A DNA stretch of 64,000 nucleotides from Meandrina meandrites (GCA_963693305.1 OY855903.1:54811150-54875149), one strand, 5' to 3'. Shown: positions 10,970 to 23,447, counted from the stretch's first letter. A program made the numbers and translations. Notes: generated by a model not told the origin, from the letters alone.

Positions 10970-13900
10970 TCCTTTTCTTACTGATCACCATTTTTGAATT
11001 TCGGTGGACATGAGGGTCGAATTGGCTATAGTTTCAAATTTTCAAAAGAAACAGCGAGAAATCCAGTAGCCAGAAAACGGATTATATCATAAAGCGATTG
11101 CTTGTCGGCATGGAGGTATAATTAGCCACTAACTCCCAAAGAAATAGCCCATGTTATAACATATATTATAATGAGGTGATAACATGGACATAACGAGCTA
11201 AAGAAAGCATCAGTTTTTGTCTTTCGTCGTCTAGTTTTCTGTCATGAAGTTGCTGCTAGGTCGTAAATTGCTGTGTTTTTTCCACGTATGAGAAAAAACA
11301 TGAATGTGAGATGGTTGTTTGCGTTTGCGTGGCTTTGCCGTCAGGTTATGTCATTATATCGCTAATGCCAATATCAGTGAGAAAGGTATAATTAAACTTG
11401 TTTACCATTTACCTGAAATCTTTTGACCTATTGAAATTGATAAAACGAAAAAATATAAATTCATAATATAAATGTACCGTATCAAATTTTCGACGTTCTT
11501 TTTTCTTTAAATTATTACATCTTTCCTCTGTCAATGTTTTGGGTCTCTTACCACGAGAAACGTTGCCCTATCGTAGAAGTATGACTCAATATATTCAGAA
11601 CGTGTGCCTTCCTGAGGTGGAAAAAGCATATAATGCGGTTTCAAAGCCTTTTTGCAGCGGCCAGCTCTTGCATTTAAGATTACTATAATTATTATTATGT
11701 CGTTTCGCTGTGTATTTCACACTAATGACATCAGAATTTATGTAAGGGTTTTTTGCGTTTGTGTGTCTTTGCCGTTGTGTCTTTATATTGTTATTATGTC
11801 GCTAACGTCAGTGAAACAGGTTTAATTAAACTTGTTTATAATTTGTAACATTTTTCGACCCATTGAAGTTGATAAAAAGACCTAAAAATATAAATTTAAT
11901 ACAACTGTTGTAACCAATTTTTAACGTTAATTCTTTATTTGAACTTATTCGAATTTAAGAATTTTAATGATTGCACTTGGCAAAACATTATGATATATTA
12001 TGGAACATGCTACAAACCTCATCAAAAACAATGATAACAAAATAATGACCTGATGTTTTCGGCTTTTTTGATCCTTAAGGATCCTTACGATTAAACATTC
12101 GTTGTGGTTATTCTGCCTCGTATGGCCACACCTGTACCGGCCGTACCGACCTATACATTGTGGCTTTTAGCCGACGATATTAAGTTTTGAATATAATTAA
12201 ACATTCAGAGTTTTATTTTGTGGTTAAGTTACTTGCTTCTTTTCTCCCTAATAATGAGGGTCGGATTGGCTTATAGTTTCAAATTTTCAAAGTAAATAGC
12301 TAGAAATTAAATAGCGAGAATACGGATTATATCATAAACCGATTGCTTATGGGCATGTAGCTTTTCTTATTACGGGTTAGCCGAATAATTGTGAGGTAGT
12401 AAATGGCACTAAATGATTTATTGTAATCTTCGAGCAAATTTATTTTCGCACAAAACGATTGATTGTGGCGTCATGCATCGGAAACATCTTATGTAAATTA
12501 AGCAATTTTTGGTCGCCTACTGCTACACGTTCTTTCCCGTATGGGCTACGCTTCTAGAACTGCCTGTGGTATACACATTATTTGTGTTCCGAAATTGGGC
12601 GTTTTCATTTTTTCAATGGTCTACTCGATATACAAAAATGCTATTAAGAAAAAACGTAGCTGCAGCCCATTTGTTACGATAGAGAACTGCAAAGTTGCAT
12701 TTATTAGGTGATAATCAAAGAATAGTTTCAATATCAAGTACCTTTTTGGTATTTCCACTTTGGATGCTGATGCTGCAACAGAGATTAATAACACAAGAAC
12801 TCTCCGTTCTAAAAAGATTTTGAACTGTTCATTGCGTTACACACTTTCTGAATATATTGAGCCTACGATAGGACAACGTTTTCGTGGTAACAGACCCAAA
12901 ACATTGACAGAGGAAAGATGTAATAATTTAAAGAAAAAAGAACGTTGAAAATTTGATATTAAAATGTATATTATGGATTTATATTTTTTTTCTTTCTATC
13001 AATTTCAATCGGTCGAAATATTTCTGGTAAATGGTAAACAAAATTAATTATACCTGTCTCACTGATATTGGCGTATTAGCGATATATCGACATAACCTGA
13101 CGGCAAACCCACGCAAACGCAAACAAGTGGGAAAACACAGCAATTAACGACTTGGAGCAACTTTATTACATAGCCCTGCTCTGATTTCCAACCTCACATG
13201 ACAAAAATCAGTTATTTTCTATACCAATCGACGTTTGATAAAATGTGCGTCGGATTCATTATGATCTCAAATTTTAAAAGTTGAACTTGGTTTCAACCTC
13301 TACGTGACCAAAAAGTCAGTTATTATTAATACCAATCAACTGTTGAAATTTAATAATTGCACTTGGCCAAACATTATATTATGGAACATGATACAAAGTA
13401 GTTATCATTACCTTACAATGGCCTGACGTCTTCGGTTTCTCCGTTCCTGATCGATCCTTTCAATCAAACGTTCGTTGTGGTTAGTCTGGGCAGTATGACC
13501 ACACCGGTACCTGCGATACCCGGACCTATACATTATGACTTTTGGCCAACCGTAGGAGGTTTTGAATTTAATTAAACATTCAGAAACATACGTTATGGTT
13601 AAGTTACTTTTTTCTTGTTTTCTTGCTTCTACTTATTTCGGCGGACATAAGAGTCGAATTGGCTATGGTTTCAAATTTTCAAAACAAATAAAATGATGCT
13701 TGTCATTCAATAGCGAGAAAATGGATTATATCATGTAGCTTTAATTAGTCACTAACATTCAAGCGAAAGAGCGCGTACGTGTTTTAGCATATATTAGCGT
13801 GATAACAGCTACATATATAGAGACCTAAAGAAAGCACCATTTTTTTCCTGCAAGGTCGTTTTTGCTGTGTTTTTCCTACTCTTGCCAACGTTAATCCTGT

Positions 13901-14300
13901 ATTGAACATATACTTTACTTTCTTTTGAATTACTGCATCTTTCCTCTGTCAATGTTTTGGGTCTGTTACCACGAGAACGTCGTCCTATCGAAGAAGTATG
14001 GCTCAATATATTCAGATCGTGAGCCTACCTGAGGTGGAAAAGGCATATAACACGATAAACAGTTTTTAAGTTTTTTTTTTATAACGGGGAGTATTTGTGT
14101 TTTGCAATCTTTATTAAAATGCAATGATAACAGAATAATGGCCTGCCTCAGTACCACCGTATAAACTGTAAAAGTATGTAAAGATGCTTTTCATCCACTA
14201 CCTTGAAAGGGGGTTTTGTTATACAGGAATTGCTTAAGGGCACATCGATTTAATTAGTCAACTAACAACCAATGAGAAGAACGCATTTTTTGCATATATT
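10970..14300. repeat. AT-rich dispersed repeat block, right part
   Basis: Continuation of the repeat interrupted by the retrotransposon, then further copies. Segments at about 11230-11610 (forward) and 12840-13165 (reverse complement) form a long foldback. 11490-11955 repeats 3110-3600. 12366-12765 is the inverted partner of 3740-4200. 13480-14060 is another forward copy carrying the same TATGGCTCAATATATTCAGA motif as 3239 and, in diverged form, 11580. I find no coding content; the longest open frames follow the repeat and differ between copies. Confidence 0.6.
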
Positions 14301-14904
14301 CTGGCTGATCTATAGTTTTCGTTAGACTTTCGGTTGTGGAAGAGGAAGTCAGGTAGGATCACCTAGAGAAGGCATTTTTTATTCGTTTAATTTTTTCTTT
14401 AAATTGTATTTGCAACTAGAAAGCCAAAGATATACTCATTTTTTGCAGATTTTAGTTGTTGACACTGCTGATAGGCATCTACTTCGCGACACGAAAATCG
14501 ACTGGTAGGTTGAAAAAAGTGACTGATCCAATATTACCGACAAACACTTTAAAAACTTCCATTTGCTGTTAATTTTTTGTTCTTTCATTTATTGGTGAAC
14601 ATAGCATGCGTCGAGAACTTTGCTAAGTAGTCTTTTGCTTTGAATGCATTAAGCCCATGCCTTTCGAATTCACCTCAAGGCGTTTATTTGGCAAACAGAA
14701 TAAAACGTGCTTTGCCGCATTGCTTTTACAAAGAAGGGGTCGAGATTTTTGAAACACAAATTATATGACGACGTTAATTCCAAGTGGTCACGCGTCTTTG
14801 TTTCTGACGACGAGGCTGTGATGAGGCTGTGTATTTCCTGACGCACAAATGCAAGAAGGAATCGCTATATTTTGATATTTTGATTTTGCTGTTTTCATGA
14901 TTAA
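14301..14904. other. Non-coding, no recognisable feature
   Basis: Nothing supported here beyond AT-rich sequence between the repeat block and the tandem duplication. Confidence 0.4.
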
Positions 14905-15552
14905 GGCCGCACTTCATTCCTACTAGGGTCTTATAAAACATTTTAGGGTAGTTGTTGACCCGGTAATACTGAGCTCTATTACAATAGCTTTTTTTCCCCT
15001 TTTTTACAACAACGTTTCGTAAAAGAAGGAAAGCATTAAAATTTTTACATAGGTACGCGAAGTTGTGGAACGCTCCGGCGACGTATCGGGAGAGTTTGGT
15101 CATCGTGTGTATTCGGCGCAGGTACTTGAGCAGAAACACTCATTGCGCAGTCCAAATATATACGGCCAACAATTTTGTCGCGCGGTGGGATTTTATTTCG
15201 TAGAAGTCTCACAAAGTTTAGGCCGCACTTCATAGCTGCTAGGATCTTAAAACATTTTAGGACAGTGCTTCACCGGAAATACTTAGCTCTGTTGATATTA
15301 ATACTTCCCTGTTTGAAAATAAAAAGTTATGTGGAACCTTTTCTTCTTTTTTTACAATTACGTTTCGCAAAAGAAGGAAAACATTTAGAATTTCTACACT
15401 GGTACGCGAAATCGTGGTACGCTTCGAGATTTTGGTCGCCGTGTGTATTTAGCAAGGCACCTGAGCAGAAATACTTATTGCGTAGTCCAAATATATACGG
15501 TCAACAATTTTGTCGCGCGGTGGGAATTTTTTCGTAGAAGTCTTACAAAGTT
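14905..15552. repeat. Tandem duplication, two units of about 320 bp
   Basis: Unit 1 (14905-15220) and unit 2 (15221-about 15552) both begin GGCCGCACTTCAT. They share CATTTTAGG, ACGTTTCG followed by AAAAGAAGGAAA, GGTACGCGAA and the end TTTTGTCGCGCGGTGGGA. They differ by substitutions and small indels. The open frames crossing the units are not conserved between them, so I read this as non-coding. Confidence 0.75.
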
Positions 15553-16675
15553 AATTCTTTTTTGATAATTCTCGTGTTTTAAGCTTCGTAATGATCTTGT
15601 AACATTTTCGCTTGAAAAATCCAACAGTTTCTACTTTATTTCCGAACTCTCGATGACTAATATCGTACGATATCAGTTCAGTGACTTGATATCCCGTGAT
15701 AACACAATTGAAAAGTAGTACAGAACGCAAACGGCTGTAAGAAAGTATGCTTCTTTTCTTATTTCGGTCAAAGAAAGCAAAATATATTTATAGATTCAAT
15801 ATCTGGATTAGAATATATGAAAACTTTCGACCTTGAATTTTATGCGAAAGCAATCACCGTTGTCAAGGATTTGAACAAGTTTTCGCACTCCCCAAGGCTA
15901 AAAGAAGGGTGAGAAAGTAACCAATCACATAGCTCGAGATGCCATCAACAACCAATAGAAAGACCACAAGATGAAAAAAATCGTGTTGTTGTTCTTTCCA
16001 GAGCAGGCGTCAAGAGTTTTGCAAAACATTTATCAACGACATTAAATTCAGATAATCACGCGAGATGATTTTAAACAGAAACGTCGATTATGTTTAAACA
16101 GAAATGCCTTAACTTGTTAAAGACATTATTCAGCAAAAGAGGATTGAACATGCTTGCTTCAATTATCTGTAAGAGCCTGTGAAGCAAATTGCGGGATGAG
16201 AGAAAGTTCCCCCAACCGGAAGCTGAAAAATGAATATGTCACAAGCTTCATAACATCATTTATCTCATGAAATAAATATCCTTTAACTTAGTTTCAATAA
16301 TTGCACAGTCTTTCTTTCCTTGCTTTCTCCATAATTCCGGTGCTGAAAAGGAAAAGGTTCTGCCACCATAACTGTCGTTTTTAATTGATTGACAGTCTCG
16401 AACGTGACATTGATCGTAACTCTCGCGGTGCACAATTTACCGTAACAAGAGATTTCAGATCATCAGCGAGCTCAGCCGCATGGTCACGCAAAATCTTATA
16501 GGTAGAATCTTCCTCTACCTATCCTCCGCTCAACCAAGAGCCAGTGTAAGTTCTTTAACAGGGGCGTTGCAAGGTCTGATCTTTAAACGTTTCGATTCCA
16601 TCACAAGAAGTGCTGCAGTGTGTTAGGTACAAAGAATAACGCGTGCTAGCGGCATTTCCTTTTTGTCCCACAGAA
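15553..16675. other. Intergenic, probable upstream region of the coiled-coil/jelly-roll gene
   Basis: No gene is recognised. The 3' end must contain the promoter and 5' UTR of the gene starting at 16676, but I could not identify a TATA box or initiator. Confidence 0.4.
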
Positions 16676-18735
16676 ATGGCCTGCCAATTGAGGATTGCTG
16701 TTGTGACTTGCCTGGTGTTGCTGATTCTAATGGAAGACGCCAAACCTGTCTTCGCTGGGAAGAAAAAGCAATTAAAGGAGCTTAAAGCCAGGGTTAAGGC
16801 ACTGGAAGACTCGGTTCAGTGTGACCGTTAGTATACTTAATCTTGACCGTGAATTACGCCTGGAAGTAGAGGGAGGAAAAAGTCACATAATAAAAGTTAC
16901 TGGAAGTGTTAACCCCACCCTACCCCATGGTCGTATATGTGTAGCCTGAATGTAGCTACGCAACAAAGGCTAATTTCATGCAAGAATGTATCTTTGTTCG
17001 TTATGTTTTGTAAGTTATTTTTGACTTATTATTTTTCGGCTTATTTGAAAACTTGATTTCTTTCAGCGTGCTCACAGATTGATGAACACACTGAGCGGCT
17101 CAATAAGATTGAAGAGGAAATTGCAGCACTAAAACAACCAGGTAATGCCAAGATATCTGTTACTTATTGTATGAGTGCGAGGGCATAAGCGATGTACCCT
17201 ACATGTAGTACTTGGAAAAGACTTGCCTGGTTTCTTACGCTCTGATTTTAGCCGTGCTGTGTTTGAAAATGCCCTCTTTTAGGGTTAACTATGATTAAAA
17301 GGAGGACACAAATTGGAGTATTTTTCGCAACAGACTCACTCAGATTTCACTAGCATGGTTTTGGCTCCTCTTAAATAATTTAACCACAAACAATGGAGAC
17401 CACGGTGGGTTACGAGTGTCAATTTTTCAAATCAGACTATTTTTGCCGAACGCTTTATCTCAGCATCACGTTGTAGACTCACAGTGTTTTCCATCTCCGA
17501 AACTGGTACGTAAAGAAAAGAATGAAAAATCTATGCGTGGAGCATTTCAGACCAAACATCCTTAAAACTACATTAGTGCTGCATACTACAAGGTGCTGAA
17601 TGTCAGTATAGAAAAGACTACTCAAATACTGTGGCAAAGTACTTCAGCAGGTTAACATGTCGTAGTGTCAGACATCTATTTTTTCTTTAAGGTTGGTGCA
17701 AGTTCGACTTTGAAAACGGAATAGATGGATGGGTTAAGAATGGTACAGCCTTTGACAATCAGCCGACCTATGGTGACAACCCAACAGCTCGCAACAGAGG
17801 ACAGCCTGCCAACCAACAGGGGGACTGGTGGATTGGAGGATACGAAGACCGATCCACACCGAACGCAACAGCAGGAGCAGTTCAAGGAGACGGACCCCAA
17901 GGAATTCTTACTTCTCCATTCTTTGTCATAAGGGGCAGATGGATTACCTTCTTGATTGGAGGAGGCTGTGATCATGACGTGGTTCGTGCAGAGTTGATTG
18001 TCAATGACCAGGTAAGCAGTAGATATATCAAAAATTGCCTCCAGTAATACTAACTATGCTTCAATTCACCCGGCAGAATTTCAAGTTAATTGTCAGGTGA
18101 AATAATAAGTGGCTTATAATTCACCAACCCTCAAACTTTAGTTATTTTTCTCTTAAGAAATATATCATTAGGTCAACCAAAACTAATCCTACCTGAAGTA
18201 TACAAGAAGTTTGTAATATTTGAATCTTGTTATATAGCCTAGCCCCCCCCCCCCCCCCCCCCCCCCCACGAGATTCCTGTACCTCATTGATAGTGTGTGC
18301 AGAAGGCCATTGGTTGGGTCTCGTTGGAAGAAATCGGATTTTTTCCCAAGAAACCTGTCAGTGCCTGACTAATAGCTTTCTCCTTCACAGCCGGACCGTA
18401 ACGTATATCAGTATTTCTTTTCACAAATGTTACTTCTTGCCAGATTTGTAATCTCTTGATTGAATCTGATGTTCTGTAGGGAAAATAATATTTCCTGCGT
18501 CTGTACGTCAGTGACAGCATAGATTTTCTCGAATCTAAAACAATATTTACTCTCTTTTTAGGTTGCTATGTCTGCAACTGGTAAATGTACCGAGACAATG
18601 GCTAGGGAGACCTGGGATGTCATTGGCTATTTTGGTGAACGTGCACAGGTCAAACTGGTGGACAACACCTCTGGTGGATGGGGTCACATCAACTTTGACG
18701 ATCTCAAAGGCGACATTACCTGTGAGCAAGACTAA
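16676..18735 (+). CDS. Secreted coiled-coil plus jelly-roll domain protein
   Basis: Four exons with GT-AG introns join in frame: 16676-16826, 17067-17141, 17692-18011 and 18562-18735, giving 239 residues. The ATG sits in a good context (AGAAATGGCC). Residues 1 to about 27 form a signal peptide. A lysine- and glutamate-rich coiled coil (KKKQLKELKARVKALEDS, then EHTERLNKIEEEIAALK) runs to about residue 75, with two cysteines (CDPCSQ) that may link chains. The remainder is a compact beta-sandwich-type module with FDFENGIDGW, TSPFFV, FLIGGGCD, ETWDVIGYFGERA and GGWGHINFDD. I know this module from regions appended to glycoside hydrolase family 32 enzymes and from stand-alone animal proteins. No hydrolase catalytic domain is present, so a carbohydrate- or ligand-binding oligomer is inferred. 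An AATAAA follows at 18897. The function is not established. Confidence 0.85.
18243..18267 (+). repeat. Poly-C tract in intron 3
   Basis: An uninterrupted run of 25 C inside the third intron of the jelly-roll gene. The length may be unreliable because such runs are prone to sequencing and assembly error. Confidence 0.9.
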
Positions 18736-18896
18736 GGCGAAATTTTGGGAGACTTCGATATATTTGCGAAAATTCCATTCCATACTTAGTATGAAGAAAT
18801 GGAAAAAAAGGATGTAACAGTAAAATCGGTTAGACTTAAGGGGAGAATATTAAATTGAACTGTTTAAGGCGCTTGTAAGCCGTTTAAAATGTGGGA

Positions 18897-18902
18897 AATA
18901 AA
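18897..18902 (+). terminator. Polyadenylation signal AATAAA
   Basis: Canonical hexamer 162 bases after the stop codon of the jelly-roll gene, on the same strand and the first one after the stop. Confidence 0.7.
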
Positions 18903-19426
18903 ACTCGACTTGAAACGCAATTGATATTTGGTGCTATTCTATGAATGAAAATAAGAGTGTTGCGATCTGATACCAGCACATTGTATTTTGGGATATGCAA
19001 CATCTGTATGAAATTGAACACTCAGTATGTGTATGCGAGTACGACCTCGGTTCACAACAAGGAGCAAGTGCCGACCTAATATGACCATGTCCGCTTAGCA
19101 CCTGATGAATCTGATTTTGCTGCAACTGGCCTTATGTAAGCAAAAACGTGGGTTAGCACTGAGACAATAAACTGCAAGCCTGACACTACGTAGAAATGAA
19201 AAGCTTTAACGGGACAACGACATGATAGAGTCCAAACTGAAAGTCAAAAATGCAAACCCTGGACAGCTGTTTCGACCTGATTGGGTCTCGTCAGCAGAGT
19301 GTATGCCGCACAGAATAGAACAACTAGCGTGAAGACAGTTGCCTATAAAGTGCTCGCTGATAATGACAATCCGAGAAGGCTCAAATTCGAAAGCCCGCCC
19401 ATTGACAACAGCCGTGTGACTATTTA

Positions 19427-19497
19427 ACAATTAGACCCGTAGCCCGAAAGGGCTACGGGTCAATAGCCCATGAGGCGAAGCCGAATGGGCTATTGAC

Positions 19498-19530
<33 letters not shown>
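19427..19530. repeat. Palindromic element, ACAATTAGACCC ends
   Basis: Begins ACAATTAGACCC and ends GGGTCTAATTGT. Inside are two further stems built on CCCGTAGCCC/GGGCTACGGG and on AATAGCCCAT with its complement ATGGGCTATT. Likely a small hairpin mobile element. Confidence 0.7.
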
Positions 19531-19531
<1 letters not shown>

Positions 19532-19532
19532 T

Positions 19533-19676
19533 AGTATCACCCAACTAGTCGGACAGAAAAAGCAATAATATAGTTAGCAAATGCAAGTTGAAGAAAAAAT
19601 TTATTTGCGAATAAAACGAAAGAAAGCATCACGAATTTCGCTACTCGATGACTATTGCTAATAGTCATCTAGTAGC

Positions 19677-19714
<38 letters not shown>

Positions 19715-19727
19715 GTTGGGTGATACT
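19533..19727. mobile_element. MITE-like element, 195 bp, 17-bp terminal inverted repeats
   Basis: The left end AGTATCACCCAACTAGT is the exact reverse complement of the right end ACTAGTTGGGTGATACT. An internal palindrome around ACTCGATGACTATTG/ATAGTCATCTAGTA lies at about 19641-19676. No transposase is encoded. Confidence 0.75.
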
Positions 19728-20589
19728 AATACTCAATAGGTCAGGAATTCGAAATATCATGTCGGTGTCGCGACAAGGGAAGTGAGGATAGCCAGAACTA
19801 TCCGTACACTGAAAACATGGACAAAACCATGTGAAAACAGTGAAAATGTACAGCAGTGTTGTTTTCACATGGTTTGGATCGTCATTACCAGCGAGCACTT
19901 TATAGGCAACTGTCTTCACGCTAGTTGTTCTATTCTGTGCGGCATACACTCTGCTGACGAGACCCAATCAGGTCGAAACAGCTGTCCAGAGTTTGCATTT
20001 TTGACTCTCAGTTTGGACTCTATCATGTCGTTGTCCCGACTTTTCATTTCTACGTAGTGTCAGCTTTGCAGTTTATTGTCTTTGTATTATTTTTTATTTT
20101 TGGCTGATTAGAGCTGTCAGTAGCTCCTACGTACACCAGCAGCATGTTCGTCCGCGGTCCCTTGCTTTCATTTGTCGTTAGCACTGAGACCGAACTTGCA
20201 TGGGCGTAGACCGGGCCCAGTTTGAATTCCTTTAAAATTGCATTTTGTCACCAGAGGAAAACGATTATTTCATGGACATCCACATGATCCCTTGCCATGT
20301 TTCACTGCCCCTTCAATTTGTTTGGTTTGGTAACAATTTACAGCATTTTCCAGCACTTAACCTTTGATGGATAAATAATACCACTCGTCATGATCACTGA
20401 GCTGTTGAGGACTCAGTGAGGGTGTCAAATGAATACCCAATCATTGATAAACTAATTGAGGTCATTATATTGACATAACAGGTAAAAAACACCTTAATTT
20501 TGTTTCTAAGAATTTGGTTATTCATACAAATAGTGCCACTTTATCGCACACTTGCCTTTCATTGTGTCAAGCGCGGTGATCTATTGTTT

Positions 20590-20805
20590 GCGTGCTGTAC
20601 CATGGTTCGAGGGGTCCGGGTTTGAGCACTTGCCATTATCATAGCCTTGTGAGGCGGTTTGTTCTCACAGTGCCTCACTCTACCCAGTATATAAATGTAC
20701 TGCTGAATTAAATGCCGCAGTAACCTTGCGATAGACTAGCACCCCATTCAGTGGAAGTGGAAGTACTCCTAGTTTCTTCATGCAACAGAAACCAGGATAA
20801 GCTAT
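20590..20805 (+). repeat. tRNA-derived SINE, copy B (old)
   Basis: A degraded copy of the SINE at 461. It keeps GTCCGGGTTTGAGCAC (box B region), GTATATAAATGTACTG, CCTTGCGATAGACTAGCA and ACTCCTAGT, then AACCAGGATAAGCT. Confidence 0.7.
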
Positions 20806-21523
20806 TGAGGTATAAGACTTTTAACTAATATGCTGACAATTCGGTACTAAAAGTAGAGGTCCCCATGCTCGTTAAAGTACTAAAGTTAAAGACCTCCACA
20901 CAGAAAACAGTCTTCGTGATATAATTATTTGTAACTACTGTAGCTTGGCATGCATACAAGTTTTTAAACTTAAAAGAATCTCTACATTTTAGAGTAGTGT
21001 TGAGACTGTGATGTGTGCCTCCAAGAATATAAGTAGAGTTGGTGGCCACTTTTAGTAAAATCATCAAACAAAAATGCTTTTTAGATGCGGACCAAATATT
21101 TCTGCCCTCTAAGTTTAGAATAACTGTTCGTTGCTTTGCTGGAAAAAAATATAGGGTATTTTAAGCGATCTAAAAGGCATCCATTCCAAACGGAGAACGA
21201 TAACTATGCTAAATCTAATAAATAATGAAGTTGGTAAATTTTATGTTCGGTAATTAAATAAATGATAAAGATGAAATGTTCATTTGTGACGAGCGTGGGA
21301 CAAAGAAAAAACTAAGTGCCCAACGGGAATGGAATCTATAACCCCCACATAACCACTGAGCTACGAGAGACTCTTGGCGAGCTAGGCCATTTACAAGGTT
21401 CATATGTGACACGCATCCTGCATACTGCTAGGATCAGCCATGTCGAAAGCAATATGTGTAATAAATAATGAAGACGGTAAATTTAATTTGTTTTGGCAGC
21501 ACCCACACGGTGAAATAATTATG
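20806..21523. other. Intergenic, no recognisable gene
   Basis: No domain-bearing open frame. 20340-20480, just before the SINE, is a diverged relative of one arm of the inverted repeat at 23661-24251; nothing else is supported. Confidence 0.4.
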
Positions 21524-21705
21524 GGTTAGAGACTGTTGTGAGTGTTTTGTTTACAAATACACGCACGCGCTGGCTGCACAATGAACGAGAAATTTTCAAT
21601 ACTGCACTCGGCTACGCCTCGTGCAGTATTGAAAATTTCGAGTTCATTGTGCTGCCAGCAAGTGCGTGTATTTGTAAACAAAACACGAACTAACAGCCTC
21701 TAACC
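21524..21705. repeat. Foldback hairpin, about 180 bp
   Basis: The arms pair from GGGTTAGAGACTGTT on the left to the complementary AACAGCCTCTAACCC on the right. They include GTTTTGTTTACAAATACACG and its complement, and close on GCACTCGGCTACGCCTCGTGC. The length and near-perfect pairing suggest a recently moved hairpin element. Confidence 0.8.
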
Positions 21706-23076
21706 CTTTTAATATACAATCTGAGTACACTGCACGCAATTCACAATTTCGCGAACTTTGAACAAGAATTGTTAATAAATAGAATAAGAATTCAATTCTA
21801 GCTAAGTAGCACAAAATTATATTAGCGTAGTTTAAGAATATAGAAATTACAAAGCTAAATTAAATATAAGTGAGGCTTAAAATCATTCACAAAATCGTTC
21901 AAAGTTCATATTTGTTCTTCCACTATTTCTGCAAATCTGTCAGCTGAAGCCATTGTCAATAATGCACGATTTTTATGCGTTATTGTCAATAACGCACTGT
22001 CGGAGTTTGCTGACGACAGGTAAAGTAAAATCACGTGTTCGATTTTAACCAATTGCGCGCGTGGATTTTGGACAGTGAACGAAGATTGTATATTAAGCTC
22101 CCTTATTGACGCTCTAAATGGAATTGGGAACTGAAATCTTTGGTAACTTCTGAAGGGCACTTTAAAACCAACCTGGAAAACAATCATAACTCTGAGCAAC
22201 TCGCTTGGCAGCAGGAAGGTAGCTAGGAAGGAACCCGTCACCAATTTCTGGGAATTGGGGATCTTCGGGCAGACAAAGAACTGTCACAAAGAAGTGCGGG
22301 TAATTGTAGTTTAATTTATTTTCAAGGTAAATCCGAGTATACATGCCAGAGCAAATCGAATCACAATTGCCATGTCGCTTAGTTTATACTAGCGTTTGCT
22401 TGCATGATTATAACTGCGGCTGAATAAATAGTGAAAAGTACAAACAAAACCTAAATAACGTCTAAATAAAGAACTGATACTGTATAGCATAAGGAATAAA
22501 GATAAAAGATAAGATAACTTTATTTTACATGGATCGAACACTTAGCTAAGAAGCTAGTTCGCAGGTTCTCCATGAAAACACATGAACTAGTTCTAAAAAT
22601 TCTAAAAAATACTAAAAATTCAACTATTTACAAGAATCTATTACAATAATATTTAAAAATGAATGAGTGCAAGAGCTGCTCCGAAGATTTTATATTGAGT
22701 ATAATGCAATTCCTTTTAATTTTGAAGCTCGTACACAGCAGCCACACGTCTGAGAAATGACCTTTACTGCCCTACAATAATAGAATGAAATGAAAATAAT
22801 CACCAGAAATTCCAAGAGATCTTAGCCTTAGTTCATATTTCCTTCTGGCAGTTTTCCTGATCCAAACGCCTTACACAGAAATAGGATAAAGAAGGCAGAA
22901 GAGAAACTTTAGCGTTCTGTAATCGCTTTCTTTGTTTGGAAAACTTTCTCTAAGACAGGCTGAATTAGTATTATACAAGCTGACGCTTGTTTCGATCCAT
23001 TTTAGTTTTAAGGCATCAGAACTACTACTAGCTCAATTGTATGTTAAGACAAACTTCACTGCCATGATTCAAAGAA
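21706..23076. other. Intergenic; short palindrome and possible fragment of a repeat-borne ORF
   Basis: A perfect palindrome GCGTTATTGTCAATAACGC lies at about 21977-21995. On the minus strand a short frame starting MASADRFAEIVEEQ (about 21909-21953) resembles the first residues of a repeat-borne gene family I have seen in corals, but it stops after 15 residues. The rest is AT-rich, without supported features. Confidence 0.35.
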
Positions 23077-23447
23077 GTATAAAGGGACACTGTCACCAAT
23101 TTTTTTCAATTTCTAATCACAGGAGACCCAAAAATACTGGTTCAATTTCGCTTAAAACTACCCAACCAGTTCGTTGAGACTACAATTAAGTGTGCTTAGC
23201 TGCGGATCGCTAAGATGCGAATGACTCCAACTTGAAACATCCGGCTAATTTTTTCAAGTTTTTCCTTTGTTTCGTGGAAAAATCGCCCATAACTGACTAT
23301 GGTTTGTTCTTCCTTTGATAAAATCAGAAGATTTTCTTCTCTTGACTTTCTGGGAGTGTTTTGTGTACACGAAAAAAGCATTTCATTTTATCTTTAGCAC
23401 ATCTTCAACCCAAAACGTAAAAATTCCCGTGACAGTGCCCCTTTAAC
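23077..23447. mobile_element. MITE with AAAGGGRCACTGTCAC ends
   Basis: The left end reads AAAGGGACACTGTCACC; the right end is the complement of AAAGGGGCACTGTCACG. Elements with related ends lie at 26158-26496 and 48988-49655. The ends abut TTAA-like sequence on the right, as in TTAA-inserting families, but the target duplication on the left is not clear. No transposase. Confidence 0.6.

Larger units (their letters stand above)
19163..20080. repeat. Long inverted repeat with nested hairpin elements
   Basis: The outer arms, about 19163-19378 and 19872-20080, are reverse complements of each other: GGGACAACGACATGATAGAG on the left and its complement before 20038 on the right. Inside lie a hairpin (19427-19530) and a separate element with terminal inverted repeats (19533-19727). 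No open frame is likely to be coding. The structure looks like a foldback transposon that received further insertions. Confidence 0.8.

Noticed and set aside
21906..22244. 112-codon minus-strand open frame as a gene
   Set aside because: Only the last 15 residues look like the start of a known type of sequence; the part before them has no domain and crosses a palindrome.
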